The notes beneath the pieces were generated by a model. It saw only the letters and a program-made list of their open reading frames with translations, had not been told where the DNA came from and ran no database searches. Shown one piece after another: positions 8,295 to 17,500 of a stretch of 59,431 nt of DNA. Source of the stretch: a virus; IMG/VR virus record IMGVR_UViG_3300014962_000006, positions 1 to 59,431 of that record; one strand, written 5' to 3'. Each line of letters starts with the position of its first letter. Position 1 is the first letter of the stretch. A program made the translations under genes and the position numbers.

Positions 8295-10093
8295 TACTTC
8301 CTCTTAGCACCGGCCGCTTCTAGCCTAGCCACTTCACTGGCCGGAACTTTTAGTAGCCGTCCATCCGGCGCTACCATATCTACAGTACCACCCCCAGCTG
8401 ATGTTGTCGAGGGTTGACTGGGAGGAGTAACCCCACCCAAGATTTCCTTTTGCTTCGCAATACTATTATCCCTTTGTTGGGTAAGTTTTGAAATTTCTTC
8501 ATTGAGTTGGGCAGCTCTGGCAGCAGCCGCCGCTTGAGCTTTTTCTTTATCAACGTTAACTCCACCCCACCAGCCCTTCTCTTCCATTTCCTCTTTTCGA
8601 ATATTGGCCCTAGCCAGAAAGTTATTGAGAGCTTTACCAAACTCGTCACTTTTTTCAGCCGTAGTAACTGCTGTAGCTGCTTGTAACTCGGCCTTCTTTT
8701 GGGCGAGAAGCGTATTGGTATTCTTGATGTCGGTATTTAACCAGGAGTAGAGTTGCTTACTTCCAGATTGTTGTGCGGATTTTTCTTCTTTGGCTCTCTT
8801 TTCAGCTGCTTTATTGGCTTCTGCTGCTTGCCGAAGCTGGTGGAGTTCTAAGCGGGTAGCCAAGTCCCTTTCTTGGGACGCCTTTCTTTCTTGTGCAGAA
8901 ACAGCTTGTTCCCCTAAACGGAGGACATTTTCCAAACCTTGCCGTTTTAATTCAGCTTCCTTGAGACCAAAACGTTCCTGTCTTTCCTTTTCCCGTTCCG
9001 CTGCCCGTTCTTGTTCCCCAATAATACCAGTCTCAGCTTCATAGGCGCGGAGAGCTTGACCGGTCCTAGCACCGTAGTCAATACTGGGTAGGGATAAGCC
9101 ACGATGGGCAACACCAGCACTGCCTGCTGCGTACGTTGCTAGTGCGTTAGTCAGATTCTGAGCAACTTCAAGCCACTCATTTCTATCGGCTTTTTCCTTG
9201 TAGGCTTGGTATGCCCTAGCCCTTGCTTGGATAAACTGATTCTTATCAGCTTCATTTATTTCGGGACTGGCTACTTGAACTTGCTTAATTTGGTCCAAGA
9301 CAGATAGTAAATCACCACGGGAAATATCCTTACCAGCCCGTAACTTATCTTCGAGTGTCTCACTTGACGCTTGTGCGGAGGCAGCAGTTTGTTGTGGTTT
9401 ACTTTTTGGTTGACGGACGGGCTCTGTCTGTGCCATCTTAGATTCGGAGGTACTTGGTACTTCCCCCCCAACAGAAGCCGGAGCAGGTGCTACCACTTGT
9501 TTCGGCTTTTCCACATCACTTTCCGTGGGCGCTTTTACAGTATCAATCTTTCCTGTCTTATCATCTCGTACTAAGTAATACCCGCTGGCGGTTGCCGCAC
9601 CAAGTACAGTTCCCACTCCGGCTGCCGTCTTCATTTTGCTGCCCGCTTTGGGAATAGCGGCTGCTGCTTCAGCAAGGTACTCAGAAGGTAAAGAAGAAGT
9701 GCCGGGTACTTTGGCTGGGGGAGCCTCGACTGATGCTAATGGGTAAGCTTCCCCGCTGGACATCTTTACTTCTGGTGGTTGGGCCACACCTTTGTATGGT
9801 TCTTGTATAGCAGTAACTACCGGTTTAGGTTCAGTTTCTTTGGCAAATTGCTGGACCAAATCATCCGAACTGAGTTTGGGATTTTCGGTAGCGGTCTTAG
9901 TTAAGGTTTCGATATCCGCTTTATAAACCGGGATGCCTTGTTCTTTAAGTTTAGTAATAGCAGCAAGTGCTTTTTCTTCTGCGCCAATTGATTCTTGAAT
10001 TGCTTTTTCGCCCATGGCGGCACCAAGCTTACTAGCTAAAGTGCCCTCACCTTTTGTTCCTACGGATTTTATTAACGACGATAGCATCCCCAT
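8294..10093 (-). CDS. Internal virion protein candidate with long coiled coil, 599 residues
   Basis: The N-terminus is basic and helical (GMLSSLIKSVGTKGEG). A short Gly/Ala-rich hydrophobic stretch (AAGVGTVLGAATASGYYLV) near residue 160 could insert in a membrane. Residues about 330-500 are rich in Glu, Lys, Arg, Gln and Ala (AAEREKERQERFGLKEAELK), a strong coiled coil. It is cotranscribed with three other large helical proteins. An ejection or internal core function is likely but not proven by sequence. Confidence 0.6.
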   Translation of the reverse strand: MGMLSSLIKSVGTKGEGTLASKLGAAMGEKAIQESIGAEEKALAAITKLKEQGIPVYKADIETLTKTATENPKLSSDDLVQQFAKETEPKPVVTAIQEPYKGVAQPPEVKMSSGEAYPLASVEAPPAKVPGTSSLPSEYLAEAAAAIPKAGSKMKTAAGVGTVLGAATASGYYLVRDDKTGKIDTVKAPTESDVEKPKQVVAPAPASVGGEVPSTSESKMAQTEPVRQPKSKPQQTAASAQASSETLEDKLRAGKDISRGDLLSVLDQIKQVQVASPEINEADKNQFIQARARAYQAYKEKADRNEWLEVAQNLTNALATYAAGSAGVAHRGLSLPSIDYGARTGQALRAYEAETGIIGEQERAAEREKERQERFGLKEAELKRQGLENVLRLGEQAVSAQERKASQERDLATRLELHQLRQAAEANKAAEKRAKEEKSAQQSGSKQLYSWLNTDIKNTNTLLAQKKAELQAATAVTTAEKSDEFGKALNNFLARANIRKEEMEEKGWWGGVNVDKEKAQAAAAARAAQLNEEISKLTQQRDNSIAKQKEILGGVTPPSQPSTTSAGGGTVDMVAPDGRLLKVPASEVARLEAAGAKRK

Positions 10094-10095
10094 GG

Positions 10096-10956
10096 TTATA
10101 TTCTCCCCGATTCTTTAGCCGCTTCTCTTTGTCCGTAAGCTGTAGCTAGGCCGCCTGTCGCGATGAGACCGGCTCCCGCAACTTGGGCTCCGGGTACGAA
10201 CATCAGACCCGTCCCGACCGCGGTAGCAATCCCACCCAAGCCGGACCACATGGCCGATGTATTGGCCGCTTTCCGTTGGGCATCCCTCAATTTCTTCTCA
10301 GTCTCTAATTTGAGGTTGACTATTTCTTGCTTCGCTGCCTGGTCTAATTTCTGTTCCCCGATTCGGAAATTGTTTCTTTCAACTTCGGCTAGCCTATCAT
10401 AGATGGTTTGGAGTGTAGCAATATTTCTTTTGTGTAAATTTTGGGCAGTGCTAGCCCATGACTTGAATTGCTCATCACTAGCGGCAGCCTGCTTCTTGTA
10501 ATCCGCCAGTTGCCTTTCACTAAAGAAGGTCTGATTAGCGGCATCTTTTTTGAACTGGAGTTCTTGGTCAAAGAGTTCTTTCTTGGCGTTGGCATCAAGG
10601 GCAGCCAATCTCTCAGTCTGACCAAGTCTTTCTTGCCGTAGTGATTCTTGCTCCGCCCCAAGTTTTGCGGCACCGGCCAAAGCTGTTTCTCTCTGACCAA
10701 GTTGTGCAATCTGTCCAACCTGCTCCTGGGTTTGGGCAGCGCGTGCTACTTGCTGGGCTCCCGCCTGCTCAGCCATTGTTGCCCCTAACTGGGCTGCTTG
10801 TGCTGAAGTGGGGGCTTGCTGGGGAGTCATTTGGGCGATGGTCTGCTGGAGTTGTAGTGCGCGAGCTGCCTTTTGCTGGTCAGCAATTAGCTTATTTCTT
10901 ACCGGCATTTGCGTTGCCAGTCCACCTAGTCCTGTTTGTGTTAGTGTTTGGGCCAT
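10096..10956 (-). CDS. Gln/Ala-rich coiled-coil internal virion protein candidate, 286 residues
   Basis: The sequence is dominated by Gln and Ala (QQTIAQMTPQQAPTSAQAAQ) with long helices. The C-terminus has a Gly/Ala-rich hydrophobic segment (GLGGIATAVGTGLMFVPGAQ) resembling a membrane-inserting helix. A similar helix-then-hydrophobic layout occurs in the next protein, at 10956..11858, so the two may be paired ejection proteins. The stop is two bases from the next gene's start. Confidence 0.6.
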   Translation of the reverse strand: MAQTLTQTGLGGLATQMPVRNKLIADQQKAARALQLQQTIAQMTPQQAPTSAQAAQLGATMAEQAGAQQVARAAQTQEQVGQIAQLGQRETALAGAAKLGAEQESLRQERLGQTERLAALDANAKKELFDQELQFKKDAANQTFFSERQLADYKKQAAASDEQFKSWASTAQNLHKRNIATLQTIYDRLAEVERNNFRIGEQKLDQAAKQEIVNLKLETEKKLRDAQRKAANTSAMWSGLGGIATAVGTGLMFVPGAQVAGAGLIATGGLATAYGQREAAKESGRI

Positions 10957-11858
10957 TAGCTAGATACTCCACCTGTATAACCCGTAGCTGGCAAATTTCC
11001 TTTAGCAGCATCAGTTTCCTGCTTAGTCATCCAACTAGTATAGCTCATGGGATACCGGCCCGCAACTCGTTCCTTCTCGGCATAATCTTGATAATCACCA
11101 CTCAAGCTACCACTTTTATAAGCGCCGTAGGCTTGAGCTCCGACCATGGGGATGGACGCATAGCCTTGAATAGTGGCCTTTTGGATATCGGCTTGGGCGT
11201 TGTCCCTCGCCATAGCTACCGCCATTGTAATATCAATCTTAGCCAAAGCTTTGGTGAAGTCCCTATCGCTGGCGTTAATAGCGGATTCATTCTTATACTT
11301 CAGCTTTTGGAGTGCCAAGTTATCATCAAGGATGGACTGCTGTAATTTCTCAGTAAAAGCTATATCATCTTGAAGTCGGGCCTTAGCCCCTTCCCTCTGC
11401 AAATTGTCAACATATCTAGCATCTTGGAGTCGGAGACTAGAAGCTACCGCTTCGAGGCCCAGTTGACGCTGCTGCTCGGAAAGGGTAGCTTTTCCCTGTT
11501 CCAAATTACGGAGTAGATTTTCTGTTTGGATTCGGTTCTCAAGACGGGAGGATTGCTTTTGAGCAGCTAGTTCTTCTTCCCTTTGTCTCTGTTCCATTTC
11601 TTGTCCAGCTGCTGCTTGCTGGAGGCCGATGCCTTGAAGTTGGGCAGACTGGGCTACTTGGGCAAGTTGTTGCTGGGCTGGGGCACGGGCAGCTATTTCA
11701 CTAACAGCTAGTCCCCTCGGGCCGAGGGCAGTTTCCGGACCGACGATACCCTTCTTAGCTGCAAGAAGTTGCCTCACTTGACCAGTCTCATCAACAGTCT
11801 GCTCAGGTGCGGCTGCCCCACTTAGTGTCTGCTGTAGTTTTTCGAGTAGTGTGGCCAT
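10956..11858 (-). CDS. Gln/Ala-rich coiled-coil internal virion protein candidate, about 300 residues
   Basis: I start at the ATG at 11858 (MATLLEKLQQTLSG), which has GGGGGA upstream. An in-frame GTG at 11876 lies inside the upstream gene's end. Most of the protein is predicted helix rich in Gln, Glu, Leu and Ala. A short hydrophobic stretch (GYASIPMVGAQAYGAY) follows near residue 240. It resembles its downstream neighbour in composition and layout. Likely internal virion or ejection component. Confidence 0.6.
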   Translation of the reverse strand: MATLLEKLQQTLSGAAAPEQTVDETGQVRQLLAAKKGIVGPETALGPRGLAVSEIAARAPAQQQLAQVAQSAQLQGIGLQQAAAGQEMEQRQREEELAAQKQSSRLENRIQTENLLRNLEQGKATLSEQQRQLGLEAVASSLRLQDARYVDNLQREGAKARLQDDIAFTEKLQQSILDDNLALQKLKYKNESAINASDRDFTKALAKIDITMAVAMARDNAQADIQKATIQGYASIPMVGAQAYGAYKSGSLSGDYQDYAEKERVAGRYPMSYTSWMTKQETDAAKGNLPATGYTGGVSS

Positions 11859-11863
11859 GGTAA

Positions 11864-14314
11864 CTATATCCCCCACTTCTTGAGTTGTTTTCGGGCTTTC
11901 TTTGCTAAGGGTGTTTGTTCTACTTCCGAGATTATATTTCTTCCTGTTTGCTCAATTGTTTGGTAAGCGCGTTCAACTGGGGACTGTGCAGCAGAAACTT
12001 TATTTGTCGCTTCAAGAACAGCAGCCGCGTTAGCTTGTTCGGCAGCTGCATCAACAGCCGCTTGGAAGTTCCGCTGTTTACCGGCTATCCCATTCCTGGT
12101 ATTTTGTAAAACATCTAAGTATTGTTGGATAACTGCTTTTGAAGCATTGCTTGGCGCTTGTGACAGGGCATTCTTTACAGCATTTATAGCACCATCAACC
12201 TGAGACAGGGCTGCGTTTGCCTGGTCTAAGTTATTAATATTGCCAGATGAATTTCTAATTTGGTTAATTCCATCCACCGAAATCCCATTTTCGGAAAATT
12301 TGTTGTTTACTTCACTTATGATTTTTCGATTCAAGATACCAGCCAAGGTGTTATTAATCGTGGCCGCTTCCGGAAAGCCACTAATCTTTTTATCGACCAG
12401 TGCTTTAGCATCGTCGGCGTTAAACGCCAAAGAGTCAATTTCTTTTAACTCAGCATCAGTAATAACTTTGTCCCGGAAAGCAGACACCAATCCACTGAGT
12501 AGGGGACTCCCGCCGGTATCTGTCGGCTTGAGTTGGAAGGACTTGATGGATGGAACGGAACCCGCTTTTACTACCTCTTTCAGGCTGGGAATGGTACCAC
12601 CAAATTGTTTCTTTAATTCGGGAACATCTTCAGCACCAAATTTTCCGTCATGGTTAACGTCTAGCTCACTGGCATTACTGCCTGGGTAGCCAAGAGCTTC
12701 TGCTAAAATATCTTCTGATATGGCTGCGTTGATATCCGCCAAGCTCACCCCGGGAATCGCCCTTGACAAAAAGGTCTGTGGCTGATTATCGGGGATACTA
12801 TTAATATCCGCCAACTTCCCGGCCACAATATTATACTGGGACCAAAGACCGTCTTGTTTATCCAGTCCCAAAGCTGCAATTTCCCCAGCATTCAAATCTT
12901 TTATTTGGTCTGGGGGTAGCTGCGCCAAGCTACTCAAAGCGACTTGCTGCTTATCAGCAGGTTGGGAGAGGATATATTGGGCAGAGGGAGGGAGGTCCGA
13001 GAGTTGGAGCTGCTTGTCTTGCAGCTGGTCCATATTGAGACCAAGCTTCCCGAAGAGTTCCTTTTGGGTAGCTAGGGGTTGTAGTAATTTCTTGTTAGCG
13101 GCTTGGATGTCTTGATAGGAGGTAACAGCCTTGCCCGCTTCCGTTACTAAATTGGCTAAGGCATCCTTCTGTCCCCGTATCCAATTATAAAGGTCTGGTT
13201 GAGTTTTCTTGAGATTGGTGACAAATGGTGTGGTATCTTTAGGGTCTGCCAAAACTTGTTTCACGATATCAGTCATGGCGGGCGAACTTAATAGTTCATC
13301 GACCGAGTAACTATGGTCACCTACCTGTACTTGAGTTGAGCGGTCAATATCGTCAACCAAGCCGCGTAGTTGCATTGATGCAGCAGCGACTCCAGTCTCT
13401 TCAAAGGAACGGAGACTTTGGCGGAGGGCGGCTTTTTCAACTGGCGACAAGAGACCAGACGATAGGCCAGCCTCTACTTGCTGTACCGGAGCTCCGACTT
13501 GGGAAGCGAGAGTGGCCAGTTTATTTTGGATTTCCTCAATGGAGAGATTCTTGACCGCGTTACTTTCCATGTTGAAAAGACTACCCAATTCATCGTACGA
13601 CGTACCAGCCAGTCCCAAGTCTTCAACGGTGAGGGTATCTCCGATAGTCTTTTTTAGGGATGTAGTAGCAGTCTCTGCAACCGTTTCTGGTAAGTCTTTG
13701 ATAAGACCGGGAACTTCTTCCGGCTTGAGCGCGGTATCAATCGTAGATAGACCAAGGGCCGTGTTGAGGTTTCCCGTTAGGGTCATCCTTTTGGTGGGGT
13801 CTGTCTCAGTGGCTATTTGGACAATGAGGTCCCGCACTGTTTCGAGTGCCGTCGAAGATAAACTTTTCAACTTACCGGCAGCGGTATCCAATTTGAGCTG
13901 GGACTGCGCCGGAGCTTGAACGTCTTTCTTCCCGACAATATTGGTAAATGTAGTTTCAACTAAATTGTTTACCTTAGCACCAAAGGTGCCCATAGCTTGG
14001 GTAGCTAATGCGGCTTTGTTTTTCTTTTCAGTATCTTCAGGACTTTCGACGGCGGGTTGCCTAAATAGTTGGGCTTGGCTCAAATCCGTTTCGGTGGGAA
14101 GAGCTTGGGCTAGGGCAGCTTCTTTTTGCGCTGGGGTACCGGCCATCTTGGCTTGCTGGGCAGTCCCCCCGATGAGACCCGTCCCGTAGGCAGTAACAGG
14201 AGCAGCTATAAGTCCCTGCTGGGAGGCCAGTTTTTGGACAGATTGGGGCTGTTGACCAGAGAGTCCCCTGGCACCAGCAGCTACTTTTTCTTGTAAAGTT
14301 GTGGGTTTGGCCAC
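11864..14314 (-). CDS. Large helical virion protein with EF-hand-like calcium loop, 816 residues
   Basis: A GTG start with GGGGG upstream begins this first gene of the internal-virion operon. The protein is long, helical and Gln/Ala/Leu-rich. At about residue 545 it has DVNHDGKFGAEDVPEL, which matches an EF-hand or dockerin-type calcium-binding loop (DxNxDGxxxxxD). Promoters at 14336..14364 and 14565..14592 lie upstream. It may be an internal core or tail-associated protein; the calcium loop may sense the calcium level outside or in the periplasm. Function is inferred from position. Confidence 0.6.
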   Translation of the reverse strand: MAKPTTLQEKVAAGARGLSGQQPQSVQKLASQQGLIAAPVTAYGTGLIGGTAQQAKMAGTPAQKEAALAQALPTETDLSQAQLFRQPAVESPEDTEKKNKAALATQAMGTFGAKVNNLVETTFTNIVGKKDVQAPAQSQLKLDTAAGKLKSLSSTALETVRDLIVQIATETDPTKRMTLTGNLNTALGLSTIDTALKPEEVPGLIKDLPETVAETATTSLKKTIGDTLTVEDLGLAGTSYDELGSLFNMESNAVKNLSIEEIQNKLATLASQVGAPVQQVEAGLSSGLLSPVEKAALRQSLRSFEETGVAAASMQLRGLVDDIDRSTQVQVGDHSYSVDELLSSPAMTDIVKQVLADPKDTTPFVTNLKKTQPDLYNWIRGQKDALANLVTEAGKAVTSYQDIQAANKKLLQPLATQKELFGKLGLNMDQLQDKQLQLSDLPPSAQYILSQPADKQQVALSSLAQLPPDQIKDLNAGEIAALGLDKQDGLWSQYNIVAGKLADINSIPDNQPQTFLSRAIPGVSLADINAAISEDILAEALGYPGSNASELDVNHDGKFGAEDVPELKKQFGGTIPSLKEVVKAGSVPSIKSFQLKPTDTGGSPLLSGLVSAFRDKVITDAELKEIDSLAFNADDAKALVDKKISGFPEAATINNTLAGILNRKIISEVNNKFSENGISVDGINQIRNSSGNINNLDQANAALSQVDGAINAVKNALSQAPSNASKAVIQQYLDVLQNTRNGIAGKQRNFQAAVDAAAEQANAAAVLEATNKVSAAQSPVERAYQTIEQTGRNIISEVEQTPLAKKARKQLKKWGI

Positions 14315-14335
14315 GGCATTACCCCCGTTCCTAGT

Positions 14336-14364
14336 ACTATATCACGGCAGGGAGACTGTGTCAA
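14336..14364 (-). promoter_or_regulatory. Sigma-70-like promoter for the internal-virion operon
   Basis: On the minus strand, TTGACA (14359-14364) and TATAGT (14336-14341) are separated by 17 bases. The start codon of the 816-residue protein is 22 bases beyond the -10 box. Confidence 0.75.
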
Positions 14365-14564
14365 GGAAGACGGGGGGTTGCTGGTGATACTACTTGGCCC
14401 CTCACTAAGTAAGGGTGCTACCTACTACTATGTAGCGGTACGTCGGTACGCTGCGGTACAAGCTTCATCGGTACGAGTCAGCTGATACTTCTTGTGAGGC
14501 ACTGCCGGTACGTATAAACTACTTTGTTTTGAACCAGTACCGAAGCTAAGCAACCGATGGTTTT
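14365..14564. repeat. Intergenic cluster of GTACCG/CGGTAC copies
   Basis: This 200-base stretch has no gene. It contains five CGGTAC copies between 14431 and 14515 and one GTACCG on the forward strand near 14537, with short hairpins between them. The spacing is irregular, roughly 9-40 bases. It lies between two minus-strand promoters, so it could be an operator array, part of a small RNA, or an iteron-type site. No function is established. Confidence 0.45.
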
Positions 14565-14592
14565 ATTGTACCAAGGGTTGCAATTTTGTCAA
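14565..14592 (-). promoter_or_regulatory. Sigma-70-like promoter, distal copy before the internal-virion operon
   Basis: Minus strand TTGACA (14587-14592) and TACAAT (14565-14570) with a 16-base spacer, directly after the stop of the tail nozzle gene. A transcript from here would carry a leader of about 250 bases containing the GTACCG copies. Confidence 0.6.
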
Positions 14593-17500
14593 CTACACTC
14601 CGGATTGGGCTTTAGTTGTCGCAGCTTGCGTGATGCCTTTCGACGTGAGACCTGCTACCACGTAGCTCATCCCCGCAATTTCTAGTGCCTCGTCAAGACC
14701 ATTGTTGCTAATCTTGACCGTCATATAGATACACTTCCGTCTTACCAAACTATGCCGTATTGAAGTCACATCTTGTCCAGCAACAGTACTGAAACCGTTA
14801 TCTGTTGGTATGTTGACAACAGCAAAGGGAGTCGTCTCGTCATATTCTTGGTAGAGGTCAGGGGCAGTGTAGAGGTAGGTATTGTCACTCATCCCCCCTG
14901 TCCTATAATTAACAACTACATGACTGACTATCTTCCTAATACCACCATTACCGAAATCGGTGGCCCGACCTTCGACAGTCATCTCTATCGCGTCCCCACT
15001 ATCCCGGTAATCTTCTGGTACATCTTCCGCCCTCAGTCTCATCACAGACCCGTTTACATTAGCAAAAAAAGCATCCTGATAAAGGTTGGCCCAACCAGTA
15101 GCGGGATGGTTAGTATACCTAGCCCATCCACCCGGTTCCTCAGTTCCCTCATTGGTGTGGTTATAGACGTAGACTTCACTATTCTCGGCGTAGCCTGGCA
15201 AACTTTCAGAGAGGAGGGGTACTGATAACTTATATTGCCTTCCCACACTGTAGTGATGACCCTGTACAATATTTAGGTAATCCTTATTAACTTTATTTTG
15301 CCAGTTTCTTTCCATGAACCGGCCCAGGTATTCAATCCGCTGATTCCTACGCAAGACGTAAATGCCCGAATCGTTAGCAAAAGCAATCCCATCCTTAGTG
15401 GGAGCGATACTATAGGGAGCGGTGCAACCCAGTCCTTGCGTCTCAATTCTTTGTACTGCATTTTTGCCTAAAGCTTTTTCGGACAAATCAACCAAATAAA
15501 TACTATTTTGTTTGAAGACAACTAAAACACCGGATTGGAGAGCTGCACCGAAAGCACTCTCACCAAAGAAAGGGATGACGCCAGTTATTTCTTGTCCGTC
15601 CGATGAGTTAATATCAATCGCAGAATCGGATAGGGAATCATCTACCGACCAAGGATTGTCAAATATTTCTGGATAGTTATTATAGCTGACAAGTATTCGA
15701 CTTGGGTAGCGGGTTACTAGTGCCTTAACTGATGTACCATTACTTTGGCTACCATTAATGTAAGTTTTATAGTTTGTTCCCCCACCGCTAATTTGAACTG
15801 ATGGTATTTGAATTTCAGCTCGGGGTTGTTTTACAATTAGCTGTCCCCCCGTATCTGATTCAGACCGGGCAACTAGCCATGGAATAAATTGCGATTGACT
15901 TGCCAGTCCCTTATTTGTCATTCTCATCGTCGCATTAATTGCCATTCCAATCCGACGCAAAATACGGATAGCGGGAGTAAGAAAGGAAACTGTATCCCCG
16001 TTATACATTCCCATATTGTAGTCACCGTCAATGTTTACTGGAACGTCTAGTGCAGTTGTCGCAAACATGGCGTAGGGCACTGTTGTGGGTGCAGTTGTTG
16101 CAAGGGGAGTAGGTACAGTAATAGTAGTATTAGTGACTGTCTGTCCGGCGGTATATGTGATTAGCGGTGAAATTCCTGTAAATGATGCACCGGTCGTTCC
16201 ACTATAAGTATATGTATTACTTCCAATTTTAACCACGCCAGATGAGGGAAAGCCAGCTGTAGATACTACGTTAACGGTTGAAACTGTTGTTCCGGTTCCA
16301 ACGGTTGTTGTGGAATTGGTAGTTGAAGAGGATACTTGCCACCAGCCAGAGTAGGCTAAATCGGAAATTGTTGATGTTCCATAATAGAGGTATACCCAGT
16401 CTTTGGCTTGAATTGACCTTGCCGGGATACAAGTAAAAGTAAAAGATGTTCCAGCTACAGTTGACCATGACGAAGTAACTACTCCACCCGTACTTTTAAG
16501 TTCGTATGTTACCCGGTCTACCATGTTGGTATCCGAACTGGTATCCTCACTATTCTTTCGAAACAAGAATTTTTGTCCGCTATACTCGGTGTATGATGTC
16601 ACTCCCGGCGTGAGGTAACTAATAGCTAGTGTTGGCCAGTCAACAACATTTCCCAGTACTAACCTATTCCCGGCGCTGGTAACATATTTAGCTCGGGCAG
16701 GTTCATCCCAGCCAGCTGGAACTGTGCTTGGTGATAAGACGCTTACCACTGCATCTATTGTTACTAGTGTGTCATTTCCTAGCTTGTCCACAAAATCAAT
16801 ATAACCATCCACTCCCGTGTAAGGCATTTGCTTAGTAGAAACTTCATAGAATACAGGAATATCGCCCAGTGCTTTAGTTGTCCACAGGGTACGACAAATC
16901 TTTAGTTCAATGTTTTTATTGCGGTAGTCATACTGGTCCCATGCTGGAAAGCCAGCAAGCCGTAAATAAACGGTATATTGGGTAGTGGCAGTAGGAGCAA
17001 TTAATGCAACAAAGTCATTAGCGCCGGTAACAGCACTAGCAACAGTAACTCCATTATTGTCTTTAATATTGAGACGAAAGGAATAACGAGCTTGATATAC
17101 TAAAGAAATTATACCGCCAGTTCCACCGGAAACAATTGCTAGCGGTTCCTCAAAAGTGAGACTGTGGTCACTTGCTGATTTTTCCACGTTACTAGCAACA
17201 GTTAAAATAATCCCACCAGTATTAACACTATCGGTGTATTTTATTACTGTCCCGACCGGAAACTGGACTTCATCGGCTTTGGAAACTACTAGTGTTCCCC
17301 CATCAGGGGCAGCCGAAACTGATATTCCGGCCAGTTTAATACCGTCAGCAACTCCAGATTTCGCAGTTAAAAAGAGACCAGGCTGCCAGGGGATAATACC
17401 TGCCCGGTACAAATTCTCGCCGTCATACTTATATACTTCATCATCACCATTGGTAAGGTACATATTGTTTTGTACCATGGCTGAGCGAAGGAAGGGCTGA

